A program made the position numbers and the translations under genes. This document shows, piece by piece, positions 1 to 9,030 of a DNA stretch of 64,000 nucleotides (its first letter is position 1; each line of letters starts with the position of its first letter). The notes under the pieces are model-generated. The model made no database searches. It was not told the origin of the DNA and saw only the letters and a list, made by a program, of their open reading frames with translations. Origin of the DNA: Poriferisodalis sp965204195 (GTDB lineage: Bacteria > Actinomycetota > Acidimicrobiia > Acidimicrobiales > Poriferisodalaceae); NCBI RefSeq assembly GCF_965204195.1, contig NZ_OZ241975.1, positions 2,108,001 to 2,172,000 on the forward strand, written 5' to 3'.

Positions 1-1
1 G

Positions 2-583
2 CTCGAGGCGATGCAGGAACGCCAGGTCACCATCGACCGCACGACGCGGCCGCTCGGTCAGCCGTTCATGGTGATCGCCACACAGAATCCGATCGAGCAC
101 GAGGGCACCTACCCGTTACCCGAGTCTCAGCTCGACCGCTTCCTGATGCGCGTCAGCATTGGCTATCCAGATGCGGATTCGGCCGTCGAGGTGCTCGATC
201 TCCACGACGGCACCACAGAGATCACGCTTGAGCCGGTTGCCACAGCCAGCGAGGTGCTGGCAATGACCCGTACCGTCACCGAAGTCCACGTTGCGCCGGT
301 GCTGCGCCGCTACATCGTCGCCGTGGCCGATGCCTCTCGACAGCGCGGCACGATCACGCTGGGCATCAGCCCGCGAGCCACGCTCGACCTTCAGCGCGTG
401 GCACAGGCGCGTGCACTGGCCGCCGGCCGGAACTACGTGGTGCCCGACGATGTGAAGGCCGTCGCTGAGCCAGTGCTCGGTCACCGGATCCGCCTGAGCG
501 CCGATGCTCAGCTGCAGGGCTTGACCCCCCAGACTGCCCTGCGCGACATCTTCGACGCTGTCGCTGTCCCCACCGCCGGCTAA
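2..583 (+). CDS. MoxR-family AAA+ ATPase, 5' truncated by window start
   Basis: This is the C-terminal part of a MoxR AAA+ ATPase, a chaperone-like protein usually encoded beside DUF58 and transglutaminase genes. The reading frame is open from base 2 (LEAMQERQVTID), so the Walker A region lies outside the window. Visible motifs are the sensor-1 strand ATQNPIEHEGTYPLPESQLD and the arginine-finger context QLDRF. The C-terminal lid helices contain GISPRATLDLQRVAQA and end at TAA 581-583. It is followed after 13 bases by the DUF58 gene on the same strand, the usual MoxR/DUF58/transglutaminase order. The family is known; the client protein cannot be told. Confidence 0.93.
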   Translation, partial: LEAMQERQVTIDRTTRPLGQPFMVIATQNPIEHEGTYPLPESQLDRFLMRVSIGYPDADSAVEVLDLHDGTTEITLEPVATASEVLAMTRTVTEVHVAPVLRRYIVAVADASRQRGTITLGISPRATLDLQRVAQARALAAGRNYVVPDDVKAVAEPVLGHRIRLSADAQLQGLTPQTALRDIFDAVAVPTAG

Positions 584-596
584 GAGGCTGAGCCGA

Positions 597-1790
597 ATGC
601 TGACGCGGCGGGGCTGGTCCGTCGGGATCGGCTCAGCAGTCGCCGCCGGGGCTGGCCGGCTGTTCGGCATGAGCGAGCTTTTGGTGCTCGCATTGGCAGG
701 AATCGCACTGATCTCGGGCTCGGTGGTGTGGACCCGGACGCGCCGGATCCGTCTCAGGATCCAGCGTTCGGTTCAGCCTGCGCGCGTCCATGCAGGCGGC
801 AAGGCACGGGTGCAACTCGTCGTCACGAACCTGGGCGGGCCCGCGCCGGTGCTGCAGCTGACCGACCCGGTGACCGGCACGCTGGGTGCGCGCCTGGGAG
901 TCGGCCCGCTGCTCGCCGCCGAGCGTCTGAACACGTCGTACCTGCTGCCGACTCAACGCCGGGGCCGCTTGGAAATTGGACCGGCGGATGTCAGCGTCGT
1001 CGATCCGCTCGGCCTGGCTCGCACCTCCATCGGCGACGGCCCACGGACGATGCTGGTCGTCTATCCAGCGACGCAGACACTGGTGCCGCCTCGCCTGGCT
1101 CGCGGGCCTGAACCGTTGGGCCTCGCTGCGGACGTTCACACCTTGCAGCGCATCGGCGAGGACTTCTACGCACTGCGCGACTACACGGCCGGAGACGATG
1201 TCCGTCGCATTCACTGGCCGTCGACGGCGCGTCTCGGCCGTCCCATGGTGCGCGAAGACGAAGTGCCTCGCCGGAGCCGAGTCACGGTGGTGCTTGACAC
1301 TCGCAGCACCGCCTTTGATGCCGACTCGCCTACCGATGGGCGCTTCGAGCTTGCGGTATCCGCTGCCGCAAGCGTCGTGCTCGCCAGCGCCACTCGGCAC
1401 GACCCGCTGCGATTGCTGACGGTGGCGGGAGCGGACACCGGCTTCGTGACGTCAGGGGAAGGCCTGGCGCAGCTGTTCGATCATCTCGCCGACGTCTCTA
1501 CATCGGCGCAGGGATCCCTGCGCAGCACGCTTGCGGCAGCCGCGGCGACGGCCGTAGGTGCAGTGGTCGTGGTGCTCGGGGGCACCGCATTCGACGCAGC
1601 GCGAGATGCAGACGCAATCTCGGCGGCGGGATCGCGCACCCCGTCGATGACCGTCATCCGCGTGTGCAGACCGGGGGATGCCCTGCCAGCAGGCGGCCCA
1701 GGAGTTGTCGACATCAGCACACTCACCGAGCTGGGACCCAAGTGGGCTGCAGCACAGACATCGTCCCAAGCGAACGCGGTGCGCACATGA
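597..1790 (+). CDS. DUF58 domain membrane-associated protein
   Basis: A 397-residue DUF58 protein. The N terminus carries two hydrophobic stretches (about residues 6-22 and 24-43) that should place it in the membrane. The family signature DDVRRIHWPSTARLGRPMVR lies near residue 200, followed by a von Willebrand A-like fold region. DUF58 proteins act with MoxR ATPases and transglutaminase-like membrane proteins, possibly in envelope protein assembly; the exact role is unknown. It starts 13 bases after the MoxR stop, and its TGA overlaps the ATG of the next gene (ATGA at 1787-1790), indicating translational coupling. Confidence 0.9.
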   Translation: MLTRRGWSVGIGSAVAAGAGRLFGMSELLVLALAGIALISGSVVWTRTRRIRLRIQRSVQPARVHAGGKARVQLVVTNLGGPAPVLQLTDPVTGTLGARLGVGPLLAAERLNTSYLLPTQRRGRLEIGPADVSVVDPLGLARTSIGDGPRTMLVVYPATQTLVPPRLARGPEPLGLAADVHTLQRIGEDFYALRDYTAGDDVRRIHWPSTARLGRPMVREDEVPRRSRVTVVLDTRSTAFDADSPTDGRFELAVSAAASVVLASATRHDPLRLLTVAGADTGFVTSGEGLAQLFDHLADVSTSAQGSLRSTLAAAAATAVGAVVVVLGGTAFDAARDADAISAAGSRTPSMTVIRVCRPGDALPAGGPGVVDISTLTELGPKWAAAQTSSQANAVRT

Positions 1791-4051
1791 GAGGGCGAAG
1801 CTTGTGGCAGGTGGAGGTCTCCCTCTGGCTGCTGACGCTGCTCTCGGTTCTCACCGCTCGCCGCCTGTTCGACGCCTGGGATTACGCGCCGCTGTGGCTC
1901 ATCCTGGCGTTGGGCGGCCATGCCTCGGCTGCGGTCACACGTCGCCAGCGTTGGCCCTTTGCAGCCGCTGCGACGGCATCGGCGGTGATGCTGATCATCG
2001 TCGAAGGACTGGCCCTGTACTCCGACACGCTCTGGCTGCGATTGCTTCCCACCGCCGAGACGCTGCGGCAAGCGGTGACCGACGTGACCGCGGCCTGGGA
2101 CGCCTTCGGCATCGTGGAGGCGCCGACGCCGGCCACCGCGGGTTTCCTGCTCGTCGGCGGCGCTGTCATCTGGCTAGCGGCCTTTGTCGCCGACGCACTG
2201 GCGCTGCGCGCGAAGTCGGTAGGAGAAGGGCTGCTTCCCGCCTTCTTCGTGCTCGCCTTCGTGGCCGCATTGGGTACCGATGCATGGCGAATCCGCAGTG
2301 CAGCCGCGATGGTCGTGTGCGCAGCAGCGTTCGTGGCCGCACATGGCATCCACCACACCGGGGACCGGACATCGGTGGGCGCGTCCGACCGGCGGCGCAC
2401 AACCGTGCCGATGCGCACGGCACTGCGCTTGGGAATCCCCGCCGCGCTCGGCGCTGCGCTGCTGGTGCCCTTGCTGCCAGGCAGCGACGCCCCGGCGATC
2501 GTCTCATGGAAGGACCTCGACGGCAGTGCCCCCGCTTCGAGGGTGACAATCAGCCCTCTGGTCAATGCGCAGGGCCGCTTGGTGGGCACCTCAGGTGCCG
2601 AGTTGTTCCGGGTTGAGGCCGATGCCCCTGCGTACTGGAGGGTTTCAGGCCTCAGCCGATTTGATGGGACGTTCTGGGGATCCGAGCAGCTCTACGGGGA
2701 TGCAGCCCGGCACTTGGACGGCCGAGCCACCGATGAGTTGCTCACCCAGCAGTTCACGATTGGAGCGCTCGACAGCATCTGGCTGCCCGCCGCATACGAA
2801 CCCGTCGCCTACGACGGTCCCGAGGCGCTGTACGACCCGGAGACCGGCACGCTGGTCACCGAGCACAGCAGCGAACTGGAGTCGGGCATGACCTACACGG
2901 TCAGCTCAAGTGTGGGCATTCCCTCCGTCGCAGGTCTCGTGGCGGCCAGCGGAGATGTCCCGCCAGACATCGCCGAGAAGTACCTGGCGCTGCCCGACGG
3001 CTTCAACCAGCGGGTGGCCGGCCTTGCGGCCGACATCACGGCCGACGCATCGGGCCCGTACGCGAAGGCGCTGGAGCTGCAGAACTTCTTCCTCGAGAAC
3101 TTCGTCTACGCACTGAGAGTGCCCAGCGGGCACGACACCGAACGCATGGAGCAGTTCCTGTTCGAAGAGCGGCGTGGCTATTGCGAGCAATTCGCGGGAA
3201 CGTATGCAGCTATGGCCCGGGCGATCGGTTTGCCCTCGCGCGTCGCGGTCGGCTTCACCCCCGGAGAGCTGATCGACGGCGTCTACGTGGTCAGGGGCGA
3301 GCACTATCATGCGTGGCCCGAGGTCTGGATTGCCGGACGCTGGGTGTACTTCGAGCCGACCCCGGGGCGAGGCGCTCCCGGAGCTGTCGTCTACACCGGT
3401 GTGGCGCCACAGCAAGTGGTGCCGGGCGACCCCGAGGCGGCTGGCGAGGCGGGCTCGGGATTCATCGGCGAGTTGGGCCTCGAAGATCTGGAAGGCCTGT
3501 CAGGCGATCTCGAAGGCTTCGTGGACGTCCTCGACTTCGAGGGCTCGCAGGCGCCGACGGGAAGCTGGTCGGAGTGGCTCGTCGTTCCGTTCTATGCAGT
3601 GCTGGCGGTCGGGATCGGCTGGCTCATCATCGTGCCGTCGGCCGTGCGAATCCGCCGGGCACTGCACCATCGCCGCGCCCGTCACGATGCACGCGCAGCT
3701 ATCGGTGCCGCATGGGACGACGTTGCAGAGACGCTGTTCAATCTCGGCATCGATCAGCGTGCCGTCGAGACCCACGCTGAGTTTGCCGACCGTGTCGACC
3801 GGCGGCTGCGCATCGATTCAGGCGAACTGCGCTCGTTAGCGGCCGCAGCTCAGGAGGCTGCCTATGCGGCCCAGCCCCCGGCACCGCAGACGGTCACCGA
3901 GGCCAGGCTGGATGCACAGCATCTCGAAACGCGCATCCGGTCTGCGCGCAGCCGCTGGGATCGCATCGGGACTGCATGCCGACCTTCCACGCTGACGGCA
4001 GGGCCCCGTTCCCGCCGCCGGAACCGAGCAGTCGTCAACGGCAGGGTTTAG
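1787..4051 (+). CDS. Transglutaminase-like membrane protein (DUF3488/DUF4129 type)
   Basis: A 754-residue membrane protein with a cluster of N-terminal transmembrane helices (about residues 10-250), an extracellular transglutaminase-core domain, a further helix near residues 600-620 and a cytoplasmic tail. The catalytic triad is visible: Cys466 in RRGYCEQFAG, His508 in HYHAWPEVW, and the acidic strand FEPTPGRG after it. I chose ATG 1787 because it overlaps the DUF58 stop as ATGA. An upstream in-frame extension to 1664 would lie inside DUF58. Third gene of the MoxR/DUF58/transglutaminase operon, probably acting in the cell envelope. Its stop overlaps by three bases the convergent DUF3040 stop. 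Confidence 0.9.
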   Translation: MRGRSLWQVEVSLWLLTLLSVLTARRLFDAWDYAPLWLILALGGHASAAVTRRQRWPFAAAATASAVMLIIVEGLALYSDTLWLRLLPTAETLRQAVTDVTAAWDAFGIVEAPTPATAGFLLVGGAVIWLAAFVADALALRAKSVGEGLLPAFFVLAFVAALGTDAWRIRSAAAMVVCAAAFVAAHGIHHTGDRTSVGASDRRRTTVPMRTALRLGIPAALGAALLVPLLPGSDAPAIVSWKDLDGSAPASRVTISPLVNAQGRLVGTSGAELFRVEADAPAYWRVSGLSRFDGTFWGSEQLYGDAARHLDGRATDELLTQQFTIGALDSIWLPAAYEPVAYDGPEALYDPETGTLVTEHSSELESGMTYTVSSSVGIPSVAGLVAASGDVPPDIAEKYLALPDGFNQRVAGLAADITADASGPYAKALELQNFFLENFVYALRVPSGHDTERMEQFLFEERRGYCEQFAGTYAAMARAIGLPSRVAVGFTPGELIDGVYVVRGEHYHAWPEVWIAGRWVYFEPTPGRGAPGAVVYTGVAPQQVVPGDPEAAGEAGSGFIGELGLEDLEGLSGDLEGFVDVLDFEGSQAPTGSWSEWLVVPFYAVLAVGIGWLIIVPSAVRIRRALHHRRARHDARAAIGAAWDDVAETLFNLGIDQRAVETHAEFADRVDRRLRIDSGELRSLAAAAQEAAYAAQPPAPQTVTEARLDAQHLETRIRSARSRWDRIGTACRPSTLTAGPRSRRRNRAVVNGRV

Positions 4052-4425
4052 CTGGGGTCGTTGCGGAAGCGGCGCCGCATGCGGTCGCCGAAGGAATCCG
4101 GGTTGTTCGGCCGGGAGCGCTTGGCGATCGAATCCGAGACTTTCTCGAGCCCCAGCTTGCCCATCTTGCGAACGTTGCGCTCGATCACCACTGCGCTTGC
4201 AAACACCATCAGGAACGCGACGAACGACAGCGCGAAGTGCACCTGCAGACCCAAGCCGATTCCGATGAGCCCCAAGATGCCACCGAGCACTGCCCAGCGG
4301 ATGTTGCGCAACGCGTGGCGAGTCAGCGTGGTTTCCGACACCTCCCGCGCGAATTCGGGATCGGTGTCGTAGAAGTCCTTCTCGATCTCGAGCAGGATGC
4401 GTTGTTCGTCTTCCGAAAGCGGCAC
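4048..4425 (-). CDS. DUF3040 small membrane protein
   Basis: A 125-residue actinobacterial DUF3040 protein. It starts with the family's typical PLSEDEQRILLEIE after a GTG codon at 4425. Two adjacent hydrophobic helices follow (about residues 43-80), and then a basic tail rich in Arg and Asn. DUF3040 is of unknown function and is found almost only in actinobacteria, so it helps place the organism. A longer reading frame to 4494 exists, but the conserved N terminus argues for GTG 4425. The stop is interleaved with the convergent transglutaminase stop. Confidence 0.8.
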   Translation of the reverse strand: MPLSEDEQRILLEIEKDFYDTDPEFAREVSETTLTRHALRNIRWAVLGGILGLIGIGLGLQVHFALSFVAFLMVFASAVVIERNVRKMGKLGLEKVSDSIAKRSRPNNPDSFGDRMRRRFRNDPS

Positions 4426-4517
4426 GCACAGGCTCCAAATGCTGTATTGCCGATGTTGCTGCCAGTGTAGGACCGCGCTCGGCCCTACTTCCACGCACCC
4501 TTGACGTGCGGCACCAC

Positions 4518-5897
4518 TCAGCGGCCCCAGCGACGCTCGCCTGGCGTGCCATCACGCAGAGCTGCTGAGCCGTGGGCGATGACAGAACGGCCGAAACGGT
4601 TTCGGATGGCATCAAGGGCATCTGCCAGCCTGAGGTCAAGCTCGGTGTCACCGGTCGGTCCCTGAATTGTCTCGTCACCACGCTCAGTCGCGGTATCGGG
4701 CGGCAGGTCCAAGTCGAGTGCCATCTGGTGGGGCTGCGTTGAGGCTGCCTCGCGCTCGTCGAGTGACCTTGTCGCGGGCTCCATCTCTGCAGACGCCGTT
4801 TCTTCCAGGTTGGATACGGCAACTCCCAGCAAGCGAATTCCACAGTGGAGATCGAGCGTGCCGATCAGCTTCTGTGCGACATGGGCGAGCGCATGTCCGG
4901 TCTGGATCGGCTCGGGAAGCGTGTGTGCTCGCGTCCGCAATGAGAAGTCGGGATGCTTGACCTTCACGGTCACGGTCCGCCCAGACAGCCCGCTGGCGCG
5001 CAGGCGTGATGCGACGGCATCGGCGAGGCGTACCGCTTCGCTCCGGACGCGATCGATATCAGTCACATCGGTCTCGAACGTCTGCTCGTGGCTCACCGAA
5101 CGTGGGAGACCTCCCCGATGGACTGGCCGGTCGTCAATCCCCCGCGCCAACGCAGCGAGATGCGCGCCGTGCGCGGCACCGACTGTCGAGACCAGCTGCT
5201 CCAGCGGCACAGCCGCCAGGTCGCCCACGGTGTAGATGTCGATCTCGTTCAGCCGGCGGAGCGTGACGGGGCCGACCCCCCACAACGCCTCCACACGGTG
5301 AGCCTGCAGGAAGTCCCGCTCCTCAGCGGCACTGACCACACAGACGCCGAGCCCCGGCTGGGGTCCGTCGGGGTGCACGGTCGGCTTTGCCGCCACCGAG
5401 GCCAGCTTCGCCAGCGTCTTGTTTGAAGCCACACCGACAGAACAGTCGAGCATCACCGCTTCCCGGACGGCGTTGCGCAGGTGCCAGGCAATCTCCGACG
5501 ATGAGCCGAACAAGCGGTGGGCACCGGAGACATCCAGGAAGGCCTCGTCCAGCGCGATGGGCTCCACGTGGGGCGTGACCGACTCGAAGACCTCTGCAAT
5601 CGCCGATGAGGCTTCGATGTAACCGGAGAAATCCGAGGTGACCACGACGGCGGACGGGCAGAGACGGCGCGCCTGCGCTGTGGGCATCGCCGCATGCACG
5701 CCTGTGGCCCGTGCTTCATAGCTGGCGGAGGCAACAACGCCCCTCCTGCCGGATCCCCCGACGATCACTGGGCGGCCGATCAGCGATGGGTCGCGCATGC
5801 GCTCGACTTCCACGTAGAACGCGTCCATGTCGACATGCAGGATCGGCAGCTCGCCGGGCGCAGCCTCATCAGGCGGTTGACGCTGTGGCTGGTTCAT
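4518..5897 (-). CDS. dinB: DNA polymerase IV (Y-family translesion polymerase)
   Basis: A 459-residue DinB/Pol IV. The first catalytic motif HVDMDAFYVEVER starts at residue 21 (Asp23, Asp25). The second, ALDEAFLDVSGAHRLFG, lies near residue 120, followed by the finger/palm motif SVGVASNKTLAKLAS and the little-finger domain. Near residue 395, QMALDLDL resembles a beta-clamp-binding motif, followed by a short actinobacterial-type tail (ALDAIRNRFGRSVIAHGSAAL). It performs error-prone synthesis past lesions. ATG 5897 overlaps the TGA of the upstream NUDIX gene, so the two form a damage-tolerance/nucleotide-sanitising pair. Longer starts would read through NUDIX in another frame. Confidence 0.95.
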   Translation of the reverse strand: MNQPQRQPPDEAAPGELPILHVDMDAFYVEVERMRDPSLIGRPVIVGGSGRRGVVASASYEARATGVHAAMPTAQARRLCPSAVVVTSDFSGYIEASSAIAEVFESVTPHVEPIALDEAFLDVSGAHRLFGSSSEIAWHLRNAVREAVMLDCSVGVASNKTLAKLASVAAKPTVHPDGPQPGLGVCVVSAAEERDFLQAHRVEALWGVGPVTLRRLNEIDIYTVGDLAAVPLEQLVSTVGAAHGAHLAALARGIDDRPVHRGGLPRSVSHEQTFETDVTDIDRVRSEAVRLADAVASRLRASGLSGRTVTVKVKHPDFSLRTRAHTLPEPIQTGHALAHVAQKLIGTLDLHCGIRLLGVAVSNLEETASAEMEPATRSLDEREAASTQPHQMALDLDLPPDTATERGDETIQGPTGDTELDLRLADALDAIRNRFGRSVIAHGSAALRDGTPGERRWGR

Positions 5898-6400
5898 GAG
5901 GTGGCGGGCGTCACTACCAATCCGTCGCGATGGTCCCCGGTCACGGTGTACCGGAACACATGGCCGCGCGGCGCATTGCCGTCGAGGTACATGAGCAATG
6001 GCTCGGCCATCCATGCGTACTGGCCGGTGAGCAGATCTTCGAGTTCGCCAACGCTCACCCACCGGGCATCGAAGACGATGCCATCGGGATCGGCGATGTC
6101 CAGATCTCCGCTCCATTGCTGGGCTTCGTGAACCTCGACTGTCAGGAACCAGCCGGGTCCGTCGCTGCCATCTGCCTCGACGGTGTACAGCGGGCCGTCC
6201 CAAGCTGAGACCTGCAGGCCAGTTTCCTCGGCGACTTCACGTGTCAGTGCTCCGAGCACGGTCTCGCCCGGATCGACCACACCGCCAGGCGTGCTCCAGT
6301 CGGTGCTGCCGTTGCGCCGCCGGTTGTTGACCATGAGCACGGCATCATCTTGAGCGAGGATGCCGCCGGCCACAGCCCATCGGTGCACTTCAGGCGGCAT
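5894..6400 (-). CDS. NUDIX hydrolase
   Basis: A 168-residue NUDIX pyrophosphohydrolase. The Nudix box is complete: Gly40, Glu46, Arg54-Glu55, Glu58-Glu59 and Gly61 in GX5EX7REUXEEXGU spacing (around ALTREVAEETGL). The preceding NNRRRNGSTDWSTPGG is typical of MutT-like members. Substrate is unknown; NUDIX enzymes hydrolyse nucleoside diphosphates linked to another group. Its stop overlaps the dinB start (ATGA), so co-expression with Pol IV is likely and a role in cleaning damaged nucleotides is a reasonable inference. Confidence 0.92.
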   Translation of the reverse strand: MPPEVHRWAVAGGILAQDDAVLMVNNRRRNGSTDWSTPGGVVDPGETVLGALTREVAEETGLQVSAWDGPLYTVEADGSDGPGWFLTVEVHEAQQWSGDLDIADPDGIVFDARWVSVGELEDLLTGQYAWMAEPLLMYLDGNAPRGHVFRYTVTGDHRDGLVVTPATS

Positions 6401-6513
6401 TGGCGCAGTCTGCCATGCAAGGCGCGAGGCTGAGCCCCGGGCCTGAGCGGCCCGTGAGCCTGTATCGAATGAAGACAGGGAACATGAGCGGGAAGAAGGG
6501 AGGGCGATTGGCG

Positions 6514-6858
6514 ATGTGCTACACGAATGGCCGTACCATGGCGCGGGTGAGCACGCACGACGACGGCGACGGCATCGGGCTCACTGCGGCGCCCACTGCG
6601 CTGCCATCGGTGCTGGCTCGGGCCCTGGCCTTCAGTGCAATTGTGATTGCGGCCGTGTGCGGCGGCCTCGCGGGATATGCGACGAGCGCCCTGCAGTGCA
6701 GCGAAGGATGCGTCGGACCGGCGTTGGGCGGAACGGCAATCGGCGCCTTGGCTGCCGCTGCTGGCGTGGCCGCGCTCGCGGCCCTCGTGCTGCGCTCCAT
6801 GAGCGAATGGGCCGACCAGGCCCCAGCACAGCTCCGCAAGAGGGGAGCACGGCGTTGA
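6514..6858 (+). CDS. Small membrane protein upstream of the MtrAB-like system
   Basis: About 114 residues with two hydrophobic segments (about residues 36-55 and 65-90) separated by the loop LQCSEGCVGP, which contains two cysteines. No family recognised. The start is uncertain. ATG 6514 has a purine-rich AGGGAGGG about nine bases upstream and is preferred; ATG 6484 and ATG 6538 are in frame. The stop TGA overlaps the TTG start of the response regulator, so it is the first gene of that operon and could be a sensor accessory or membrane anchor. Confidence 0.6.
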   Translation: MCYTNGRTMARVSTHDDGDGIGLTAAPTALPSVLARALAFSAIVIAAVCGGLAGYATSALQCSEGCVGPALGGTAIGALAAAAGVAALAALVLRSMSEWADQAPAQLRKRGARR

Positions 6859-7535
6859 CCACCAACGTTCTCGCGGTCGAAGACGACGAACGGATCCGCA
6901 CGGCGCTGCGTCTCGCGCTGGAGGACGAAGGCTGGCAGGTCAGCGAAGCCGAGTCGTGCGAGGAAGCCCTCGAGCGATTCACGCCCGAGAGCACCGATGT
7001 CGTGCTCGTCGACATCATGCTGCCCGGCCTCGACGGGTTCGAGCTGTGCCGTTCCATCAGGCGCATCAGTCATGTGCCGATCATCATGGTGACCGCCCGC
7101 GATGACACCCACGACGTCGTTGCGGGGCTCGAGGCTGGTGCCGACGACTATCTCACGAAGCCCTTCGCCCCCAAGGAGTTGTCTGCGCGCATCAGGGCCC
7201 TGTTGCGACGGAGCCGGACCGTGGACGGCAGTGACCTGCCGCGAACCGTCGGCGACCTCGAGATCTATCCCGACGAGGGCGTCGTGACCAAGGGCGGCGC
7301 CGAGTTGCACCTGACCAAGACCGAATTCCGGTTGCTCTGCGAACTGTCCGACAACCCCGGCAAGGTATTGAGCCGCGAACAGCTGCTCGAACGAGTCTGG
7401 GGCTACGACTACTTCGGCGACGGTCGCCTGGTCGACGTTCATGTCCGCCGGCTGCGCCTCAAGATCGAGGACGATCCAGCCAGCCCGCGCTACGTGGCGA
7501 CAGCTCGCGGCCTGGGCTACAAGCTCAGAGGCTGA
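6855..7535 (+). CDS. mtrA: OmpR-family response regulator, MtrA-like
   Basis: A 226-residue two-component regulator that starts at TTG 6855, preceded by AGGGGAG and overlapping the stop of the small membrane protein. The receiver domain (residues 4-118) has the acidic pocket Glu9-Asp10-Asp11, phospho-acceptor Asp53 in VLVDIMLPG, a Thr in VTARDD, and Lys in DDYLTKPF. The C-terminal winged helix (about 130-226) contains LTKTEFRLLCELSDNPGKV and VDVHVRRLRLKIEDDP. The order regulator, kinase, GerMN lipoprotein matches mtrA-mtrB-lpqB of mycobacteria, which controls cell-wall and division genes there; the name rests on that synteny. Confidence 0.9.
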   Translation: MTTNVLAVEDDERIRTALRLALEDEGWQVSEAESCEEALERFTPESTDVVLVDIMLPGLDGFELCRSIRRISHVPIIMVTARDDTHDVVAGLEAGADDYLTKPFAPKELSARIRALLRRSRTVDGSDLPRTVGDLEIYPDEGVVTKGGAELHLTKTEFRLLCELSDNPGKVLSREQLLERVWGYDYFGDGRLVDVHVRRLRLKIEDDPASPRYVATARGLGYKLRG

Positions 7536-7541
7536 GCGGAC

Positions 7542-7613
7542 ATGAGGCTGCGCCGGCCGCAGCCCCGGCGCCCGCTGTTGTGTCTGATGACGGCAACCGG
7601 ATTCCTGGCGTGA
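7542..7613 (+). CDS. Possible 23-residue leader peptide between regulator and kinase
   Basis: A short frame from ATG 7542 to TGA 7611-7613 fits exactly between the regulator stop (7535) and the kinase ATG (7615). The peptide begins MRLRRPQPRRPLL, and its first four residues match the kinase start MRLRWPRPLRRLPL. The 15-base string around both starts is identical (7539-7553 and 7612-7626). It may be a translated leader coupling kinase translation, or a by-product of a small duplication. No family is recognisable in so short a peptide. Confidence 0.3.
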   Translation: MRLRRPQPRRPLLCLMTATGFLA

Positions 7614-7614
7614 C

Positions 7615-9030
7615 ATGAGGCTGCGCTGGCCCCGGCCACTTCGCCGGTTGCCGCTCCGCGCCCGCGTTGTCGGTGCCTTCACCCTGGGCGCGATGCTGGC
7701 GGCGTTCCTGCTCGTGGTGATGACCTACAGCCTCTCCCGGGGTTCGATGCTGGGCCTGCGTCAAGACTCCTCTGAGGCTCAGTTCTTCGCGAACGCCACC
7801 CAGGTGCAGGGCTCGCTGCGTGCGGAGAGCCCTGACTTCGCGGTGCTGCTCGAATCGCTCCCGAGCCTCAGCGGCAGCCGCTCCATCGTCCGAACCGGGC
7901 CCGACGTCTGGCGGTCGCCGTCTCTCGTGCCCAGCGATCTTCCCGATGAGCTCGTGGAGGCAGTGGAGCGATCCGATCAAGCCCATGCGATGCGCTACCG
8001 GCTCGACGGCGCCCCCCAGCTCGCGCTCGGCCTGCGTCTGCGCCCGGCGGCGGTGTCACAGCTCAGCGAGACGCTGTATTTCGAGGTTGTCCCCCTCTCG
8101 GAGATCGAGGCCACGCTCGCCAGCCTGCGCCTGATTCTGGGTGTCGGGGCGGCACTGACAGTGCTGATCGGTGTGGCCGTCGGGGCTTGGGCCGGCGGGC
8201 GGCTGTTGCGGCCGCTGGCGACCGTCTCCGATGCAGCGAACTCGATCGCGCACGGTCGATTCGACACCCGGGTCGAGCGCAGCGACGATCCCGACCTCGC
8301 CGTGATCGTCGAGTCGTTCAACGACATGGCCGACGCCATGGAGCGCCGCATAGCGCGCGACGCGAGGTTCGCCTCCGATGTGAGCCATGAGCTGCGATCG
8401 CCGCTGCAGACCCTGCGAAGCTCGATCGACTATCTGAACGGCCACCGCGATGAGCTGTCCGCTCAAGGGGCAACCGCACTGGACCTGCTCGCAGCCGAAG
8501 TCGACAGATTCCAGCAGCTCGTGCAGGACCTCTTGGAGATCTCCCGACCCGATGCCGACGGATCGGTCTTCGAGCGAGGTCTCGTCAACATCACCGAGCT
8601 GGTCCAGCATCGCGTCGGCACGCTCGGACCCGATGTGGAGCTGAACATCAGCGCTGCTGCAACCGATGCCGTGGTGATCGGTGACAAGCGAGGACTCGCA
8701 CAGGTCTTCGACAACCTGCTGCGCAATGCCGAGAAGCACGGCGGCGGTGTCACCCGGGTAGGGATCTCACGGCCCGGCAACCTAGTGCGAGTCGCCGTCG
8801 AGGACGACGGGCCAGGCGTCACGCCGTCCGAGCGCGATCTGGTCTTCGAGCGCTTCACACGGGGCGCGGCAGCGCGCAAGCGGGGTGCCGGCACTGGTGC
8901 CGGTCTGGGCCTGGCCCTGGTGTACGAGCACACCCGCCGTCACGGCGGCTCGGTGCATGTCGAGTCACGGCCTGATGGCCGGCGCGGCGCCCGGTTCGTG
9001 GTCGAGCTTCCCATTGCGGGGCACCGGTGA
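7615..9030 (+). CDS. mtrB: Sensor histidine kinase, MtrB-like
   Basis: A 471-residue membrane histidine kinase. Transmembrane helices flank a periplasmic sensor of about 130 residues (helices near 18-40 and 168-190). A HAMP domain follows (RLLRPLATVSDAANSIAHGR). The phospho-acceptor is His258 in DVSHELRSPLQTL. The ATPase domain shows the N box LLRNAEKHGG, G1 VEDDGPGV, the F box VFERFTRG and G2 GAGLGLALVYEH. It should phosphorylate the adjacent regulator. Its TGA overlaps the GTG start of the GerMN lipoprotein. The MtrB name comes from gene order; the sensor domain is shorter and divergent. Confidence 0.9.
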   Translation: MRLRWPRPLRRLPLRARVVGAFTLGAMLAAFLLVVMTYSLSRGSMLGLRQDSSEAQFFANATQVQGSLRAESPDFAVLLESLPSLSGSRSIVRTGPDVWRSPSLVPSDLPDELVEAVERSDQAHAMRYRLDGAPQLALGLRLRPAAVSQLSETLYFEVVPLSEIEATLASLRLILGVGAALTVLIGVAVGAWAGGRLLRPLATVSDAANSIAHGRFDTRVERSDDPDLAVIVESFNDMADAMERRIARDARFASDVSHELRSPLQTLRSSIDYLNGHRDELSAQGATALDLLAAEVDRFQQLVQDLLEISRPDADGSVFERGLVNITELVQHRVGTLGPDVELNISAAATDAVVIGDKRGLAQVFDNLLRNAEKHGGGVTRVGISRPGNLVRVAVEDDGPGVTPSERDLVFERFTRGAAARKRGAGTGAGLGLALVYEHTRRHGGSVHVESRPDGRRGARFVVELPIAGHR

